Origin: Ailurus styani
Taxonomy: Eukaryota; Chordata; Mammalia; Carnivora; Ailuridae
Length of the DNA: 64,000 nucleotides
Assembly: GCA_002007465.1 (NCBI GenBank)
Contig: LNAC01000108.1
Span: 2,282,135-2,346,134, forward strand
Reading direction: 5' to 3'
Below the pieces are notes generated by a model, which was not told the DNA's origin, searched no databases, and saw nothing but the letters and a program-made list of their open reading frames with translations. Below, one piece after another: positions 22,178 to 33,165 of this stretch; the first letter of the stretch is position 1; each line of letters begins with the position of its first letter. The position numbers and the translations under genes were made by a program.

Positions 22178-22198
22178 GGGGGAGGGGTGGGGAGGGGA
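22178..22198 (+). other. G-quadruplex-forming tract
   Basis: GGGGG-A-GGGG-T-GGGG-A-GGGG, single-base loops, predicted to be very stable. It lies about 40 bp beyond the candidate enhancer. Confidence 0.7.
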
Positions 22199-22329
22199 GG
22201 TGGTCTTCCCCAGACACGGAGCTGCCATGGGCACCCCGGATGATCCCAGATTCAGAGGCCCCCCTGATTGAATAGGACGAGTGTAATCCACGTGTGTTTG
22301 GGAGTTCTGGATGCTAATGTCGGCACCAG
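22199..22329. other. Unique non-coding sequence
   Basis: Nothing recognisable. Confidence 0.4.
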
Positions 22330-23115
22330 GAGATTAAGACCCGAAAAAGTGCACATGGTCTAACAGTGACTCAGAAGGGTTTTTTCTCTACCCAACCCAT
22401 TCTCTGATTCTCTGATATCAACTGGGGGTCCCACAATTCAGTGCCATTCTGGCACGAACTACCCAGAGTTAGTATAGACCCCACACATTAAGGGCTCAGT
22501 CCCATGAGGCTGTCCCCACTTCAGATGACAATTCCAAGTCCTGGGCCACCTGATCTTCTAACACACTGGCTATAAATACATTCGGGTTCCAAAATTTGTT
22601 AGAAGGGCTCGGAGAACTCAGGAAGACAGTTTGCTGACATTTACTGGCTTATTAAAAAAGAGACAACTCAGAAGCAGCCAAATGGAAGAGATGCATCGGG
22701 GGAGGTAGAGCAGAGGGTCGGGAAGCCGCATACCATTCTCCCAGCACCCAGTGTATTCGCCAACCGGGACTTTCTTGTAAACCTCATCGTTAGGGGTTTT
22801 CTGGAAGTTTCACTATGCAGGATGATGAATGGAATCCCTGGCCATTGATGACTGAACTCAATCTCTAGCCCCTCTCCCTTCCCAGGAGCTTGCGAGGTGG
22901 GACTGATAGTTCCAAGCTTCCAATCAAGCCTGGATTTTTCTGGCCACCAGTGCCCACCCTGAGGCTATCTAGGCCCATCAAGAGTCACCTTATTAGACCA
23001 AAAGATGCTCCTATCTCACCCTTATCAATCAGGAGATTACAAGAGTTTGTAGGAACTCTCTGCCAGGAACTGGGGACAAAGACCAAATATCTATCTTATT
23101 AAACCACAGTGACAG
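22330..23115 (-). mobile_element. Ancient LTR-like element, copy A
   Basis: Its complement aligns along its length with the element at 48.93-49.88 kb: 'gggactgagcccttaatgtg' versus 'gggactgagcctttaatctg', and 'gggtgctgggagaatggt' versus 'gtgctggaagggtggt'. The general form is of a dispersed mammalian ERV-type LTR, but I cannot assign a family name. No intact coding region. Confidence 0.65.
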
Positions 23116-23204
23116 TCTAACTGGGTCTATGAGCACCCAAGATTCGATACCCAAGCACTCTGGACATTCAAATTGAAATCAGTAATGAGTTTCTTTAGAG
23201 AAAC

Positions 23205-23400
23205 ACGATATTCATTTATTCCATCAATATTTACTGACCCCCCTCCTGTGTGCCAGGCACCACATAGTACAGTAGTGAATAAAACATCTGTGAAGCCATG
23301 TGAGTGTCACGGAACTTGCACTAAACTCCTGGTGATGGTCATCAAACAAATATACCTACGTGTGGGGAACAGAATACAAACTGATCATCAAATACTCTCT
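23205..23400 (-). mobile_element. L2 LINE 3' end
   Basis: Complement L2: 'ttccatcaatatttactgac', 'tgtgtgccaggcaccac', 'acagtagtgaataaaac', then 'gtcatcaaacaaatata'. Confidence 0.8.
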
Positions 23401-23769
23401 TGCTCTTCTTACACCTTTCGTTTGGCTTGTGGGCAGTGGGGAGGAAGGGACTGAAGAACCAAGGGAGGGCCAAGTTACTCTAATTAAGATAAGGAAATCG
23501 AGACCTGGGAGGGAAGGTTCCAGATAGGGGAGAGAAGAAAAGGAGGCCCAGAAGCCAGGAAGGGAAGGCAGGAGAGCAGCAGCACAAAAGGAGAGAGAAG
23601 GGGAGGAGAGTGGTGGCTGCCAAAGGGTTAAAGTTTTGGGGACAGAGTGACGCAAGTTCATTCTGGGGGACAGAACTGATCTCCTGCTCCTCTAAGCCCC
23701 ACATTCCTGTGAGTGTGTGGCTTGGCACAAGGCTCGGAGAGGCTGCATTGCTTCAGCGTGGCCCTGGGT
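23401..23769. other. Unique sequence, purine-rich
   Basis: 23510-23620 is G/A-rich with no clear unit. Nothing else seen. Confidence 0.4.
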
Positions 23770-24130
23770 GAGGTCTGTTACCTTCGTTTTCACATATAAC
23801 TATGACTTGTAATAAATTCTCCGGAAGAAAAGAACAAGGGACAGAGGTGGAGGAAGGCTTATCCGAAGACATGACATCTGAGTTGAGACCTGAAGGACAA
23901 GAGTGAGTTGAGATGGATGCATGGAAGAGCATTCCATCTGAGGGAAGAGCACTGTGCAAGTCCTGAGACAGGCAACAGACCAGCTTGCTCCAGAACTGAA
24001 GCAGTCATCACGGCCAGGGCAGGAGAGGACGGTCGGGCTGAGTCAGGAAGAAGGAGAGTGAGATTCAGGAAGGTGTTCAGGGAAAGGGCGCATGTCGCGG
24101 AAGTCTGCAAGGACAGCAGAGGTGCTGAGG
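23770..24130 (-). mobile_element. L2 LINE fragment
   Basis: Complement L2 body: 'catctgagttgagacctgaa', 'ggaagagcattccatctgag', 'gcactgtgcaagtcctgag'. It may be the same insertion as the L2 end at 23.2 kb. Confidence 0.7.
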
Positions 24131-25174
24131 CAGGGCGGGCACAGAGGCCTTGGGGACATCTGTCCAGCTGCGCACCAGGAAGGGAAGGCTTCCCCAGCCC
24201 AGGGCAGCCCCGGGGAGGGGCAGGGGAGTGGAGGGGCAGCAGGATTGGCTGGCTACAGACTCTGGCCCAGGGTCAGAGTCCTGCTTCTGCGCCTCCTTGT
24301 GCGTTTGCAAGAGAAAAGCATGCCAGCGTGCAGAGCAGGGGGGAGCCAGATCCACAGGCTGGCCAAGAGAGCAGACTTGGGCTTGGGTGCGAGAATCAGC
24401 GGGACTCCTAGCGGAGGCGGGGTGAGCGTGCCAGCAGGGAAGTCAAAGGAAATACCCTTTGTCAGGAAGTAGCTGCACAGGAGTCCCATGCACCCCCATT
24501 CCTTCCCCTTCCTAGATTTTTCCTGGCAGTGGTATACTGGAAGCAACAGCTAGGCTGAGAGACCTAATTGAGGGTTTCCTGTTTCTCCCCCAATCTGTTA
24601 TGGAATGAGAGGCATGTCACAAAGTCTACAAAGTCAGAGGGATGCACTGTGAATCAGATAGAGAATCTGAGCGAGCTCCAAGCATGGACTAACTCTAAAA
24701 GAATCCACTGAAGCCACATCCCCAGAGCACAGCGAAGGATGGGGACGCAGCTTAGGGATGCACTCTCAAGCTCTCACTAAGCCCAGGACGAATCAGCTCC
24801 CCAGGAAGCTCAGGACATCAGAGATCACATTAATAGAAGTAGAGAATCTAGGTGGCAGGAGGTGCTATCTTGCTCCCCTCCACATGCACAGAAGAACTGG
24901 ACTCCGTTTTGAGGTCTCAAAGTTGAAGCCAGAAGATACAGATGTCCTCAGTGTTATGAGCTCTGTCTCATCACCAGATGACTATCTCAGGCCTCACAGA
25001 TAAACACACTTAGTCTGAGTTTATTGTGATTCGATGAAACATAAATCCTGGGAGAGAAAAAGGCCCCAAGACATGTCCTGCCCCTCAATTCTCTGTATGA
25101 TTAGAGTCGGGGTAGAGGTGACCCAGGGCCAGTTCCTGCCCTTGCAGAGGTAACAGTCCTGCTGAGAAGACAAG
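24131..25174. other. Unique non-coding sequence
   Basis: No repeat or gene recognised. Overlapping frames at 23908-24546 are mutually shadowing and contain L2 sequence at the left. Confidence 0.4.
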
Positions 25175-25350
25175 TCAGACTCCAAGGAAGGAAGAGAGGG
25201 AGAGAAAAGGGGGGAGGGAAGGTGAGCAAGAGGGGGAGGGGAGAAGGAGGAAGGGAGAGACAGAGATGAAAGAAAAAAGAAAAAAGAGGGAGGCAGGGAA
25301 GGGAGGGAGGGAGGGAAGGAAGGAAGGAAGGAAGGAAGGAGGGAAGGACA
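25175..25350. repeat. Purine-rich tract with (GGAA)n core
   Basis: Almost pure G/A for 175 bp, with a regular GGAA tetranucleotide run at about 25304-25342. Highly polymorphic type of locus. Confidence 0.95.
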
Positions 25351-25629
25351 GACTAAGGAGCAGGTCTTCCAACTGCTATCACTTCAAGTTTATGATGCAC
25401 AGTCAAGTTGCACAGCTATCGGTAACACCCCAAGGGCCGCCGCATGAACTAAACAGCTGGAAGACAATGCTCTGATGCAGTCAGCTGGGATGGCCCGTAA
25501 AGGCCGGTTGGGCTGCGCAGAGCGTTCTCTGCAAGACACCTCGGCCCTCTGCTAACCCCATGTTCCTGCATGCCTTCCAAGCGAATACACGTCCTTTCAC
25601 TAATACATAATAAATGAGCATTCCTGTAA
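25351..25629. other. Unique non-coding sequence
   Basis: Nothing recognisable. Confidence 0.4.
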
Positions 25630-25760
25630 GGACAGCCTGGGTGCCTGGCCCTGGGTCACGTGTCAGGGACACACCGATGAGCAGGACCTAGTCTGTGCCC
25701 TCCAGACCATCGTGGATGGCAGGAGAGATCAGGCCCCGTTCCCAGGCAGTCACACCAGCA
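25630..25760 (-). mobile_element. L2 LINE fragment
   Basis: 'gtgcctggccctgggtcac', 'acaccgatgagcaggacc', 'ctgtgccctccagaccatc' follow complement L2. Confidence 0.55.
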
Positions 25761-26609
25761 GGACAGACAGTGCTGAGGCAAGGGGGCTCTGGCTGAGGCT
25801 GAGGACAGGGCAGGAAGCAGAGGGAGGCCCCTCTCAAGTGCAGATGGCTGGGGACCGCCTCGGGATACTCTGCGGCTGGCTCCTAGCCCAGACCGGCGGA
25901 GGGCGAGGACGGGCAGACAGGACCCATCCAGTGCCAGACAATGGGGGTAGACACTGTTGTCCTTCCCCAGAAAGAGCACTGGGGTGTTTTCTGCTCCGGC
26001 CAGCCCCTCCGGAGCTCTGAGCTGAATCGCTGGCCACAAAGGGATCGATAATGTCAGTTAGGAAGTCCGTGGTACCTGTGCTTCTATTCACTGGAGAAAT
26101 GTGTTTTCAGCCCGGACTGACTCTCAGGGTTCTTCTCCCACTGGAAGGCCAGGAGCTGGAAAACGGCCCTCCTGTGCCTGTCATAAACTGGACTAATGTT
26201 GCCTAGCTCACCCCATTCTCCCGGCAGCCAGGTCTCCATCACCCCCACATGCCCCCTCCCCCAGGTGAACCACCTGCTGCTCGTAATGCCTTTTGAGTTA
26301 ACCGCTGTCATCCCCCTAGAGCCCCCTCCCCACCCAAACCTGCCTTAATAATTGCAACCAGGATTCTGCGCCCAGAATTTTGCTGCTTCTTACGGGAGGG
26401 AGGGGGGACAGTGTGGGAGTAGAAGAATTCCCTGTGAATCAGAAAAGGGGAACAAAAACCCAACAGCAGAGACCAGGAAGGAGCTCGCCGGGGAGGTGTG
26501 GCACCGCCTGCATGTACTACGGCTGTCCTGGGCCATCCTGACACGCTCATCCTTGCCCCACCTGGACGGGTGTGCAAGGGAGAGCCCTCACAGTTCCCCG
26601 CGCGTCCGC
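25761..26609. other. Unique GC-rich non-coding sequence
   Basis: No repeat or gene recognised; 26040-26090 is locally AT-rich. Confidence 0.4.
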
Positions 26610-26790
26610 GTGCCACTTCCCGAGCATCCACCCATACTAGGTGCTGTTCTGGGAGCTGGGACACAGCAGTGAATGAGAAGGGCAGGGCCTCTGTCCTCAG
26701 AGACTCCTGGGACAGGCAGGAGCACACACGTAAGAGTAAACAAATAAGGGAGCAAAGCAATTACAAACGCGGTCAATGTACGCGTCCCTC
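26610..26790 (-). mobile_element. L2 LINE 3' end
   Basis: 'ccatactaggtgctgttctg', 'gacacagcagtgaatgag', 'gcctctgtcctcagagac', 'gtaaacaaataagggag' match complement L2. Confidence 0.75.
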
Positions 26791-27814
26791 GCACCTTCAG
26801 TGACTCAGGGAGAGGGGACTGAGGCCAGAGTGGGCGCGTGGCTTGCCCTGAGCTGCAGCCCCAGGGGGGATGGAACCCCACCCCCCACTGCTGTCCCCCA
26901 GCTGCTTCCCCACCTCCATTCTATGGCCCTGGCTGCTCCAGGGAGCCCCGTGGTTCTATCCAGAAATGTCCGATGCTCTTTTTGGCACCTGTTGGGAGGG
27001 TGCCCCAGCCCTAAGTCCCCACTGCCTATGGCACATGGGAGACTTGAACCCGGACGTTTGCTTTGCCAACGACGGTCCTGGAATAAGTACGAATATAACC
27101 CACCTTCACATGCAGAAGCATCCAAATTTAGACAATGAATTATACGCACACTCCACCCCACCCCCATCCATGGAGTACCCAGGCTTCTGAATCCCTGAAG
27201 ATCCTTCTGATGGCCTTCCCTGCCTGGCCTCACTCCTACCCCCCAGCTACGGCTCTGCCTTGTCCACAGACCCTCGCCCCTGCCAAGAATTTCTCCTGAA
27301 GACCAGAGCTCCCGCTCACTGCCACAGAAGCTTCTGGAGAGAACCAGCCATGCTCTGGGCACATGGGAGTACCACCAAGTCTTTGCTGAACTGCAGAGGA
27401 GACACAACAGACTTAGGTGAGCTATGTCTCAGAGAGACATCTGATTGGACCCAAACATATAGGCTATTGAAATACCCCTTTCTTCCGAGGAACCTTAATG
27501 ACATCCGACATGGGCATCAGACCCAGCCTGAGAGGAGCCCCTGACCTCCCGAGTGGAGTGTCTGGCTTCTCGGCCCTCGGCCTTCTGAGAGCTAGAAGCC
27601 CCGTCCTGCCCCAGAAATGACAGGTGTGGGCCAGGTGCCGATCTCCTGCACTAGAATGATTTCAGCTCAGTGTGGACACCGCAAATCCGCTCTCTGGGGC
27701 CAGGATCCCCGTGACCTGGGAGGGAGACCCCGAGCTGAGGAAGAGTCACATCCACATACGTGCTGCTGGGGCTCTCCCCCAGCCCAGCCGGCACAGCTGG
27801 GTGGCAGCAGGCGG
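26791..27814. other. Unique non-coding sequence
   Basis: A 200-codon minus-strand frame at 26805-27407 is opposed by plus-strand frames of 120 and 106 codons over the same DNA. None has a convincing coding signature. Confidence 0.4.
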
Positions 27815-27960
27815 TCTCTTCATGCAAATTAAATAAAACAACCTTTTTATCTGTTGGCTGATTCCCTCTTTTGAAGAAATCAACTACAAATTCATTTTTC
27901 GGGAGAAGCAATTATGATGATGGATGGAACATCAGAGAAAGGGAATCAAACAGCACCGTA
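27815..27960. promoter_or_regulatory. Candidate conserved element with perfect octamer
   Basis: A consensus octamer ATGCAAAT (27822-27829) runs into 'taaataaaacaacc', followed by 'gaagcaattatgatgatgg'. AT-rich and unique between GC-rich flanks. Confidence 0.42.
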
Positions 27961-28179
27961 GAGGCCCAGGCTGGGGGCTGCCTCCTGGGGCAGGAGAGTG
28001 GGGCCAGGATCCTTTCAGCTCCCATCCTGGCTGGCTCTCCCCGCGCCCCCCCCCCGCCCTTGCCCCAGTTCTGTGCGGTAGGGATGATGCAGAAAGGGCC
28101 CTTCCCACTCTAGCTAATAGCCGTCCACTCTGGCTCTGTGACAAGAGGTCAGAAGAGGCATGGTAAAAGGCATGGCTTG
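27961..28179. other. Unique non-coding sequence
   Basis: Nothing recognisable apart from a short C-run. Confidence 0.4.
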
Positions 28180-28400
28180 TAGTCAATCAATCATGAGCAC
28201 TTATTGTGCCAAGCATTTTCCAGGTAGAACTTCATTTCATCTGCTTCATCTTCATTTCATCTGTAGGACACCAGCTCTGCAAGGTAGAGATTAGCGTACC
28301 CATTTCACAGATGGAGAATCTGAGATGCACTGGCTGCTTTGCTCAAGATCATGCAGCTGACGGGGACGCAGTCTCCACTCCACTGCAATGTGAGCCCTTC
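28180..28400 (-). mobile_element. MIR SINE
   Basis: Complement MIR: 'gagcacttattgtgccaagc', 'cccatttcacagatggagaa', 'ctcaagatcatgcagctgac'. A 13-bp direct repeat 'cttcatttcatct' sits inside it at about 28230-28262. Confidence 0.85.
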
Positions 28401-28529
28401 CAAGGGAAGTAGGTTTAGCTCAGAGCCCTACAGACCGGATAGCCCGCTCTTCTCCCACCCAGCCTGTCTCCAGTTTGTGCATGGAAATGGAGCCTGGCTT
28501 AAGACCACAGGGCCAATCATTGGAGGAAT

Positions 28530-28612
28530 CCACACGTTTATTCAACTAATAATTGTATACACAGTTTTAGGCACCATTCAAGCATGCACGGGCTCCAAGT
28601 CAAGGGCTTCAG
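28530..28612 (-). mobile_element. L2 LINE 3' terminus
   Basis: 'acgtttattcaactaataat' and 'ttaggcaccattcaagc' follow complement L2. Confidence 0.5.
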
Positions 28613-29271
28613 CTGCTCTAGCTGGTGGGTTGGGAGATTTGGGATAGAAAAATCCCACGGACTTGTCACAACCCCCCCCCCCGCCCCCGAGGGAGCCCAG
28701 CTCCCCAGCACCTCCTATGGTCTCAGCAGCCCTCTGTGTGGAGAGGAGGACACTGGAGCTGCCCTAGTTGAGGGGTGCAAGGGGAGCCCCATGATGCCAG
28801 CCCGGAGTTAGGAGCCCCAGGCTCTTAGGGAAGGGCTGAGCTGGCGGAGGCTTCTGCCAGCCTGTCAGTTCCAGGGAAATCCTTCACAGAGATGTGTCTG
28901 GGCTTCTACTTCAAAGGCTCCTCCGGTAAAGACCTGCTAATTGTTTGAAACACATTTGCAGTGAAGTGTGAATTCTCTCTCTCCAAAGCTCCAGGAGACC
29001 TCTAGCTAGAAGAAGCCAGGGAGGCTGCTCCCTTGTGAGGAGCTAGAGGGAAACCTGGGTGTCAGGGACCAAACCCCGTCCCCATCATTCCACCTCCCAG
29101 GGGAGGTGACAGCCTGGGAACTGTCAGCCCTGGAGAGGGAAGGGCCAGCTCTGCTGAGAGGGAGTTGGGGACTGAACCCTGAGGGCTCAGTGGGCCAAGG
29201 GTTTGGGGCTCACTACAGACTCCACCCGCCGTAGGGTGACAACAGGTTACCCGGCTGTTAAATACAATAGC
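28613..29271. other. Unique sequence with C-tract and small AT-rich island
   Basis: A run of eleven C lies at 28672-28682. 28935-28985 holds 'gacctgctaattgtttgaaac', a homeodomain-like site. Otherwise featureless. Confidence 0.4.
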
Positions 29272-29495
29272 CTGTGTGGCTCAGTTGGTCGGGTGACTGA
29301 CTCTTGATTTTTGGCTCGGCGCATGATCTCAGGGTCTTGAGATCAAGCCCCACATCAAGTTCCCTGCTGGGCGTGGAGCCTGCTTAAGATTCTCTCTCTC
29401 TTTCTCCCCCTGCCCCTCCCTGCTCTTGTGCTTGCTCTCTCTCTCATTCTCTCTCACTCTCTCTCTCTAAAATAAATAAATTAATTAAAAAAACA
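29272..29495 (+). mobile_element. CAN SINE (tRNA-Lys-derived, Carnivora-specific)
   Basis: Shows the full CAN SINE layout: a tRNA-like head 'gtgtggctcagttggtcggg', the box region 'tctcagggtcttgagatcaagc', 'gtggagcctgcttaagattc', a (CT)n tract (about 29391-29468) and an A/T-rich tail with AATAAA at about 29470-29495. It is inserted next to a MIR, which starts immediately after the tail. This family is restricted to carnivores and so dates the lineage. Confidence 0.95.
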
Positions 29496-29730
29496 GCTAA
29501 CAATTCCATGAAGCTTGCTATGTAGCAGGCACTGTTCTGAGTGCTGTGTGTATCACATCCTACCCATCAACATCCTCACTGAAACTCGCAAAAAAGGGCC
29601 TGTTTTTTGGTCCCTGTTTACAGATGGGGACACGGACGCACTGAGAGTTTAAGTAACTTGTGCAAGTTCACGGTCCTCTGCTGAACAGAGGAGAGAGAAC
29701 CAGCTCCAAGGCGGTCAGTCTGTGCTCGGG
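29496..29730 (-). mobile_element. MIR SINE
   Basis: Complement MIR begins right at the CAN SINE tail: 'acagctaacaattccatg', 'gcaggcactgttctgagtgc', 'gtttacagatggggacacg', 'gtaacttgtgcaagttcac'. Confidence 0.85.
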
Positions 29731-29732
29731 GC

Positions 29733-29775
29733 GCAGGAGACAGAGCAGAGGGGGCAGGAGACAGAGCAGAGGTCG
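29733..29775. repeat. Two-copy tandem duplication
   Basis: 'caggagacagagcagagg' appears twice in tandem with a short GGGG spacer. Confidence 0.85.
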
Positions 29776-29809
29776 GGCAAGGCAGGGAAACTGAGGACCG
29801 CTGAGAGGA

Positions 29810-29975
29810 AGAACAAAGGCCCTGGAGTCACACAGATCTGGGAGTAAATATTTCCCAGCCAGGTGACCAGGGGAAGTAAATTAGCCCCTCTCCGACCTCA
29901 TTTCCTCGTCTCTGGAATGGAAATTACAATACCTGCCAGCAAGGTTATTTTCAGGAGCTGAGATAAGCAGGCACT
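29810..29975 (+). mobile_element. MIR SINE
   Basis: Sense MIR: 'ggccctggagtcacacag', 'cctcatttcctcgtctctgg', 'caaggttattttcaggag'. Confidence 0.8.
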
Positions 29976-29997
29976 CTCCCATGACCTCCAGAGCAAG

Positions 29998-30165
29998 TGT
30001 GTCCTTAAATTTTGTGCCCAAGGCACCTCATTAGCCTCTCCCTCATCCTGGCCCTGGAGATAATTACATGTTAAGAATCTGGACCAGAAAATTCCTGGCA
30101 AGAGCAGACGATGATGAGCAAATGAATAAAGGGAACATTGAATGAATAGTAGTCAAGTTAACAAC
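29998..30165. promoter_or_regulatory. Candidate regulatory island
   Basis: AT-rich unique sequence with 'cacctcattagcctctcc', 'gagataattacatgttaag' and 'gagcaaatgaataaagg'. Weak. Confidence 0.28.
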
Positions 30166-30167
30166 AG

Positions 30168-30295
30168 CTACTGTTCACTCATTCATGGTCTGCTGTCGCC
30201 GGCAGGACAGGAGTCCCGGGGCGCCGGGATGAGAAGGTGAGGACCCTGTCCTCGAGGGGCTTCCCATCCTGGGGGACAGCCCTGTGAAGCCAGGG
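30168..30295 (-). mobile_element. L2 LINE 3' end
   Basis: 'gttcactcattcatggtctg', 'gatgagaaggtgaggacc', 'ctcgaggggcttcccatcc' follow complement L2. Confidence 0.55.
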
Positions 30296-31079
30296 AGGCC
30301 CATCTCTGCCTGGTGCTGCCCAGCCAAGGGCGGGTCTGCTTCGGCCGTTGGACACACCTGGTGTGATGGGCCCAGCCGGTACGTGCTGGGTACCTGACTG
30401 CAGGTGAAGGCTTCGCTCCCAGTGACCACTGCCGGGCCTGCAGGTATAATAGTTCCAGGCTTTAGGCCAGCTCAGGACCCGCATCTCCTGCAGGGCATCA
30501 GAGCAAACCTGAGCAACTGCCCTCCAGGGCTTAGGACGCTATCCGTTCTACCCGGGACACACACAGCTGGCGCAGACGAGGGGTTCCTCAAAGGGCTATA
30601 ACCATGACTCCCAACCCACAAGAGCAAGGCCTGGAACAAAGATGGAAGGAGAGAAAGGAGAAAGAAGAACCTTCCCAGAGCTAGCCCCTCCAGTGAACGG
30701 AACCTCTGGAGGCACAGGGGAACCTGAGCATTTGAGAATCATCTGGAGATTGACATTAGAGATGGCAAGGACAACCCGGCTGGAAGGCCCTGCAGGCTGA
30801 ATCTCTACAGCCCCCCACATGGAGGAGTCTGGGGGCAAAGCAGAAAACTGAGGGCTGCAGGATGTCAGAGCAGAGGGAGGGAAGGGGGGCAGGGAGAAGG
30901 AAAGAGGAAGGGGACAGGAGGGGAAGAGGAGAGGCAGCAGAGAGTGTTCTAGGCTGCAGACAACCCGCAGGACGGAGGCCACGAGACAAAGGGGAAGAGG
31001 AGCGGGGCCTCCAAGGCCTGGCATTTCCAGCCGGAAGTCTCCACTGCAGCCCCTTCCTCCTGTCCTCTTCCCCGGACCT
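30296..31079. other. Unique GC-rich sequence with purine tract
   Basis: 30850-30950 is G/A-rich and gives charged shadow ORFs. No gene or repeat recognised. Confidence 0.4.
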
Positions 31080-31215
31080 CCACGGGGTTCTGAGCCAGAG
31101 ACATGTGGCCCTCATCAGTCTCCTGATCTGTGAAATGGGAGAGCAACAGCCTTGCCCTCTTAAGGTTGCTCCCATTTGCAGTGAGGCAATGTCTGCAGAG
31201 CGCTCAGCCCTTGCT
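31080..31215 (+). mobile_element. MIR SINE fragment
   Basis: 'cagtctcctgatctgtgaaatg', 'ggcaatgtctgcagagcgc' follow sense MIR. Confidence 0.6.
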
Positions 31216-31434
31216 TGGCAGGGGACAAGGACAGAGCCTCATGGTCGGGGGCCAGCACCCCCTTTCTTTTCTGGCCCACGAGCAGCAGCTGAGCTGACCC
31301 CCGTGCTCTCTCCAACCAGAAGGGCCGGCTGCCGAGCCCGGGGCCAAGACAAAGGCACGGAGAGGCCACCCCGCCCGGCCAGCCCGCAGGCAGGTGTGCC
31401 GGGCTGCTCCCCGCCCCGCCCCCACTGGCCGCTG
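31216..31434. other. GC- and CpG-rich unique sequence
   Basis: Elevated CpG between about 31320 and 31440, leading into the next block. Too short and mixed to call a CpG island by eye. Confidence 0.35.
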
Positions 31435-31640
31435 GCCACACTGTTCATTAAGCAAATGGCCCACAATGGCCAATGATCAGCGGAGCACGCGGGCGGCCGC
31501 CGCTCCCGAGTCAGCCTCATCAAAGGCCGGCGCCGAGCTAATTTAAAGATCTAAGTGGAACATATTTCTCCTGATGCGGCAGTTTCAATTGACTTGTATT
31601 GTCTCCAAATAAACACTGGAGTCACAGCAATTAGTTTTCT
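31435..31640. promoter_or_regulatory. Strong candidate conserved enhancer block
   Basis: Unique sequence combining SOX- and homeodomain-like sites ('cattaagcaaatggccc', 'cacaatggccaatgatc', 'gagctaatttaaagatc', 'cacagcaattagttttc') with a CpG-rich middle ('gcgggcggccgccgctcc'). No repeat match. The retained CpGs within AT-rich site clusters support selection. Not tested. Confidence 0.45.
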
Positions 31641-32004
31641 GGACAAGGTTCCAGGTTAGGGGAGCAGGGGCAGCACAGTGGGGAGGGGCTGGTGGGAGCC
31701 GACTGGGACCGGGCAGCTGGAGGGGTGGTCTGAGCCCCTGGCCCGGGCAGGGATGGGCTCTCCAGCCTCGAGGTTCCCGCCAGGGAATGGAAAAGTCCAG
31801 GTGTCCATCACGGGCTTTCAGAGCTGGCAGAGGGCCTTGCAATGGCATTAAAACGGATCCTGCAACGGCATTTGGACTGATCCTTTATGCAACAGAGAGT
31901 GGCAGACACCGGGGACCCAAGAAACAGTGTGGATGGCTCCCAGTTGTCCACCAAATCAGAGTCAGGGCCTGGGCTCCGGACTCAGGTAGTAATACATAAC
32001 CCGT
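31641..32004. other. Unique non-coding sequence
   Basis: Nothing recognisable. Confidence 0.4.
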
Positions 32005-32180
32005 ATTTCTCAGTATGCTGTGGCTTCAAAGGTGCTTCTGGTGTTTAAAATCTCATTTCATCAGCACACTGGCCCTGAAGGATGGAATGACTATTCTCAC
32101 TTCAGAGCTGAGGAAACAGAAGCCCAGAGAAGTTAAGGGACTTGCCCAAGGTCACACAGCTGAGTGGCAGCTTTGGATGT
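32005..32180 (-). mobile_element. MIR SINE
   Basis: Complement MIR: 'tctcatttcatcagcac', 'gagctgaggaaacagaagcc', 'gggacttgcccaaggtcac', 'acagctgagtggcag'. Confidence 0.9.
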
Positions 32181-32954
32181 TCTGCTCTTCTTACCGCACC
32201 GTGCTGGGTGGGGATGGGTCTTTCCTTCTGCTGGGCCCCGTGGGTAAAGCCTTGTGTCCCAAAGAGTCTCACCGTATGGAGTACCCTTGTTTCCCTGGGA
32301 TGACAAGCCCTGGCCCCCAGGAAGTTCCTGTCTGATGGCAGAGGCAGAGAGACTCTGCCCAAGGTGAAAAGCCAGGGATAGACACGGAAAGGCCAGAAAG
32401 TGACAGAGGAGGACAGAACTTCGGGAGGCAGCCTGTGGAATGCAGCCAGGAGACGGGCTCGGCCCGCGCTCAGTGGGAAGCCAAAATCCCCATCATTAAA
32501 TCTCCAGCCCAGGCGCCAGCCGAGGCCAGGTCCGGCCAGGGACAGGAGCCGGATCTGCAGCAGAGCCACCTGCGGCCTGGACCTGAGAGGAAAGATGGGC
32601 CACCTGTCCTTTGCCTGAGGGGCCACGGACCCGGGGCAACACGCTGCAGGCTGGGCCCACGGCCTTGGGACGCTGGAGGGCGTGCAGCCCCGGCAAACGC
32701 CAAGGAGTCTCCAGGCACCCGCTAGACCCGCTGCAGGGAGCCGGGGGTCTTGGGCCTGTGGTACACTAAAGAAAGGATAGTGCTACGTCCTCCCTCACCG
32801 GGTGGCCTGAATGGATACTGGGACGAGCTGCTCGTCAGGAGTCATTTGAGCAGATCGGCCTGATTCCAAACTACACATACTCCCCTGAAGGCGGCTCTGT
32901 GGCCCGAAGGATGTGTCGGGGTGAATGGCCTCGTGTGTGAATCATAAGTCACAA
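32181..32954. other. Unique GC-rich non-coding sequence
   Basis: A 174-codon minus-strand frame (32102-32626) starts inside the MIR and is opposed by plus-strand frames. No coding signature. Confidence 0.4.
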
Positions 32955-33165
32955 CGATAGTAGTGACAGCCACCGCCCTCTGAAGCCTTACTCTGTGCCA
33001 GGCCCTGGGCCAGCACCCCCGTCCTCTCATTTCACAGAGGACGAATCGGAGGCTCAGAGATGTTAAGTAACTCGCCCCACGTCACGCTGCTTGTGAACAG
33101 CAGCGCAGGGACAGAAAACCCTATTCCGTCCAGCATAAAATCCAGAGCTCTTAGCTACTTCTGAT
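32955..33165 (-). mobile_element. MIR SINE, nearly full length
   Basis: Complement MIR: 'ccttactctgtgccaggcc', 'catttcacagaggacgaatc', 'gttaagtaactcgcccc', 'ccagagctcttagctac'. Confidence 0.88.

Noticed and set aside
26805..27407. 200-codon minus-strand frame
   Set aside because: Opposed by plus-strand frames of similar quality over the same DNA; no splice or start context and no recognisable protein.
29272..29345. tRNA-like head of the CAN SINE as a possible tRNA gene
   Set aside because: Followed by the SINE body, CT tract and tail; it is a retroposon, not a tRNA gene.
31320..31530. CpG island / promoter call
   Set aside because: CpG-rich patch is short and no downstream first exon or initiator is visible; kept only as a candidate regulatory block.
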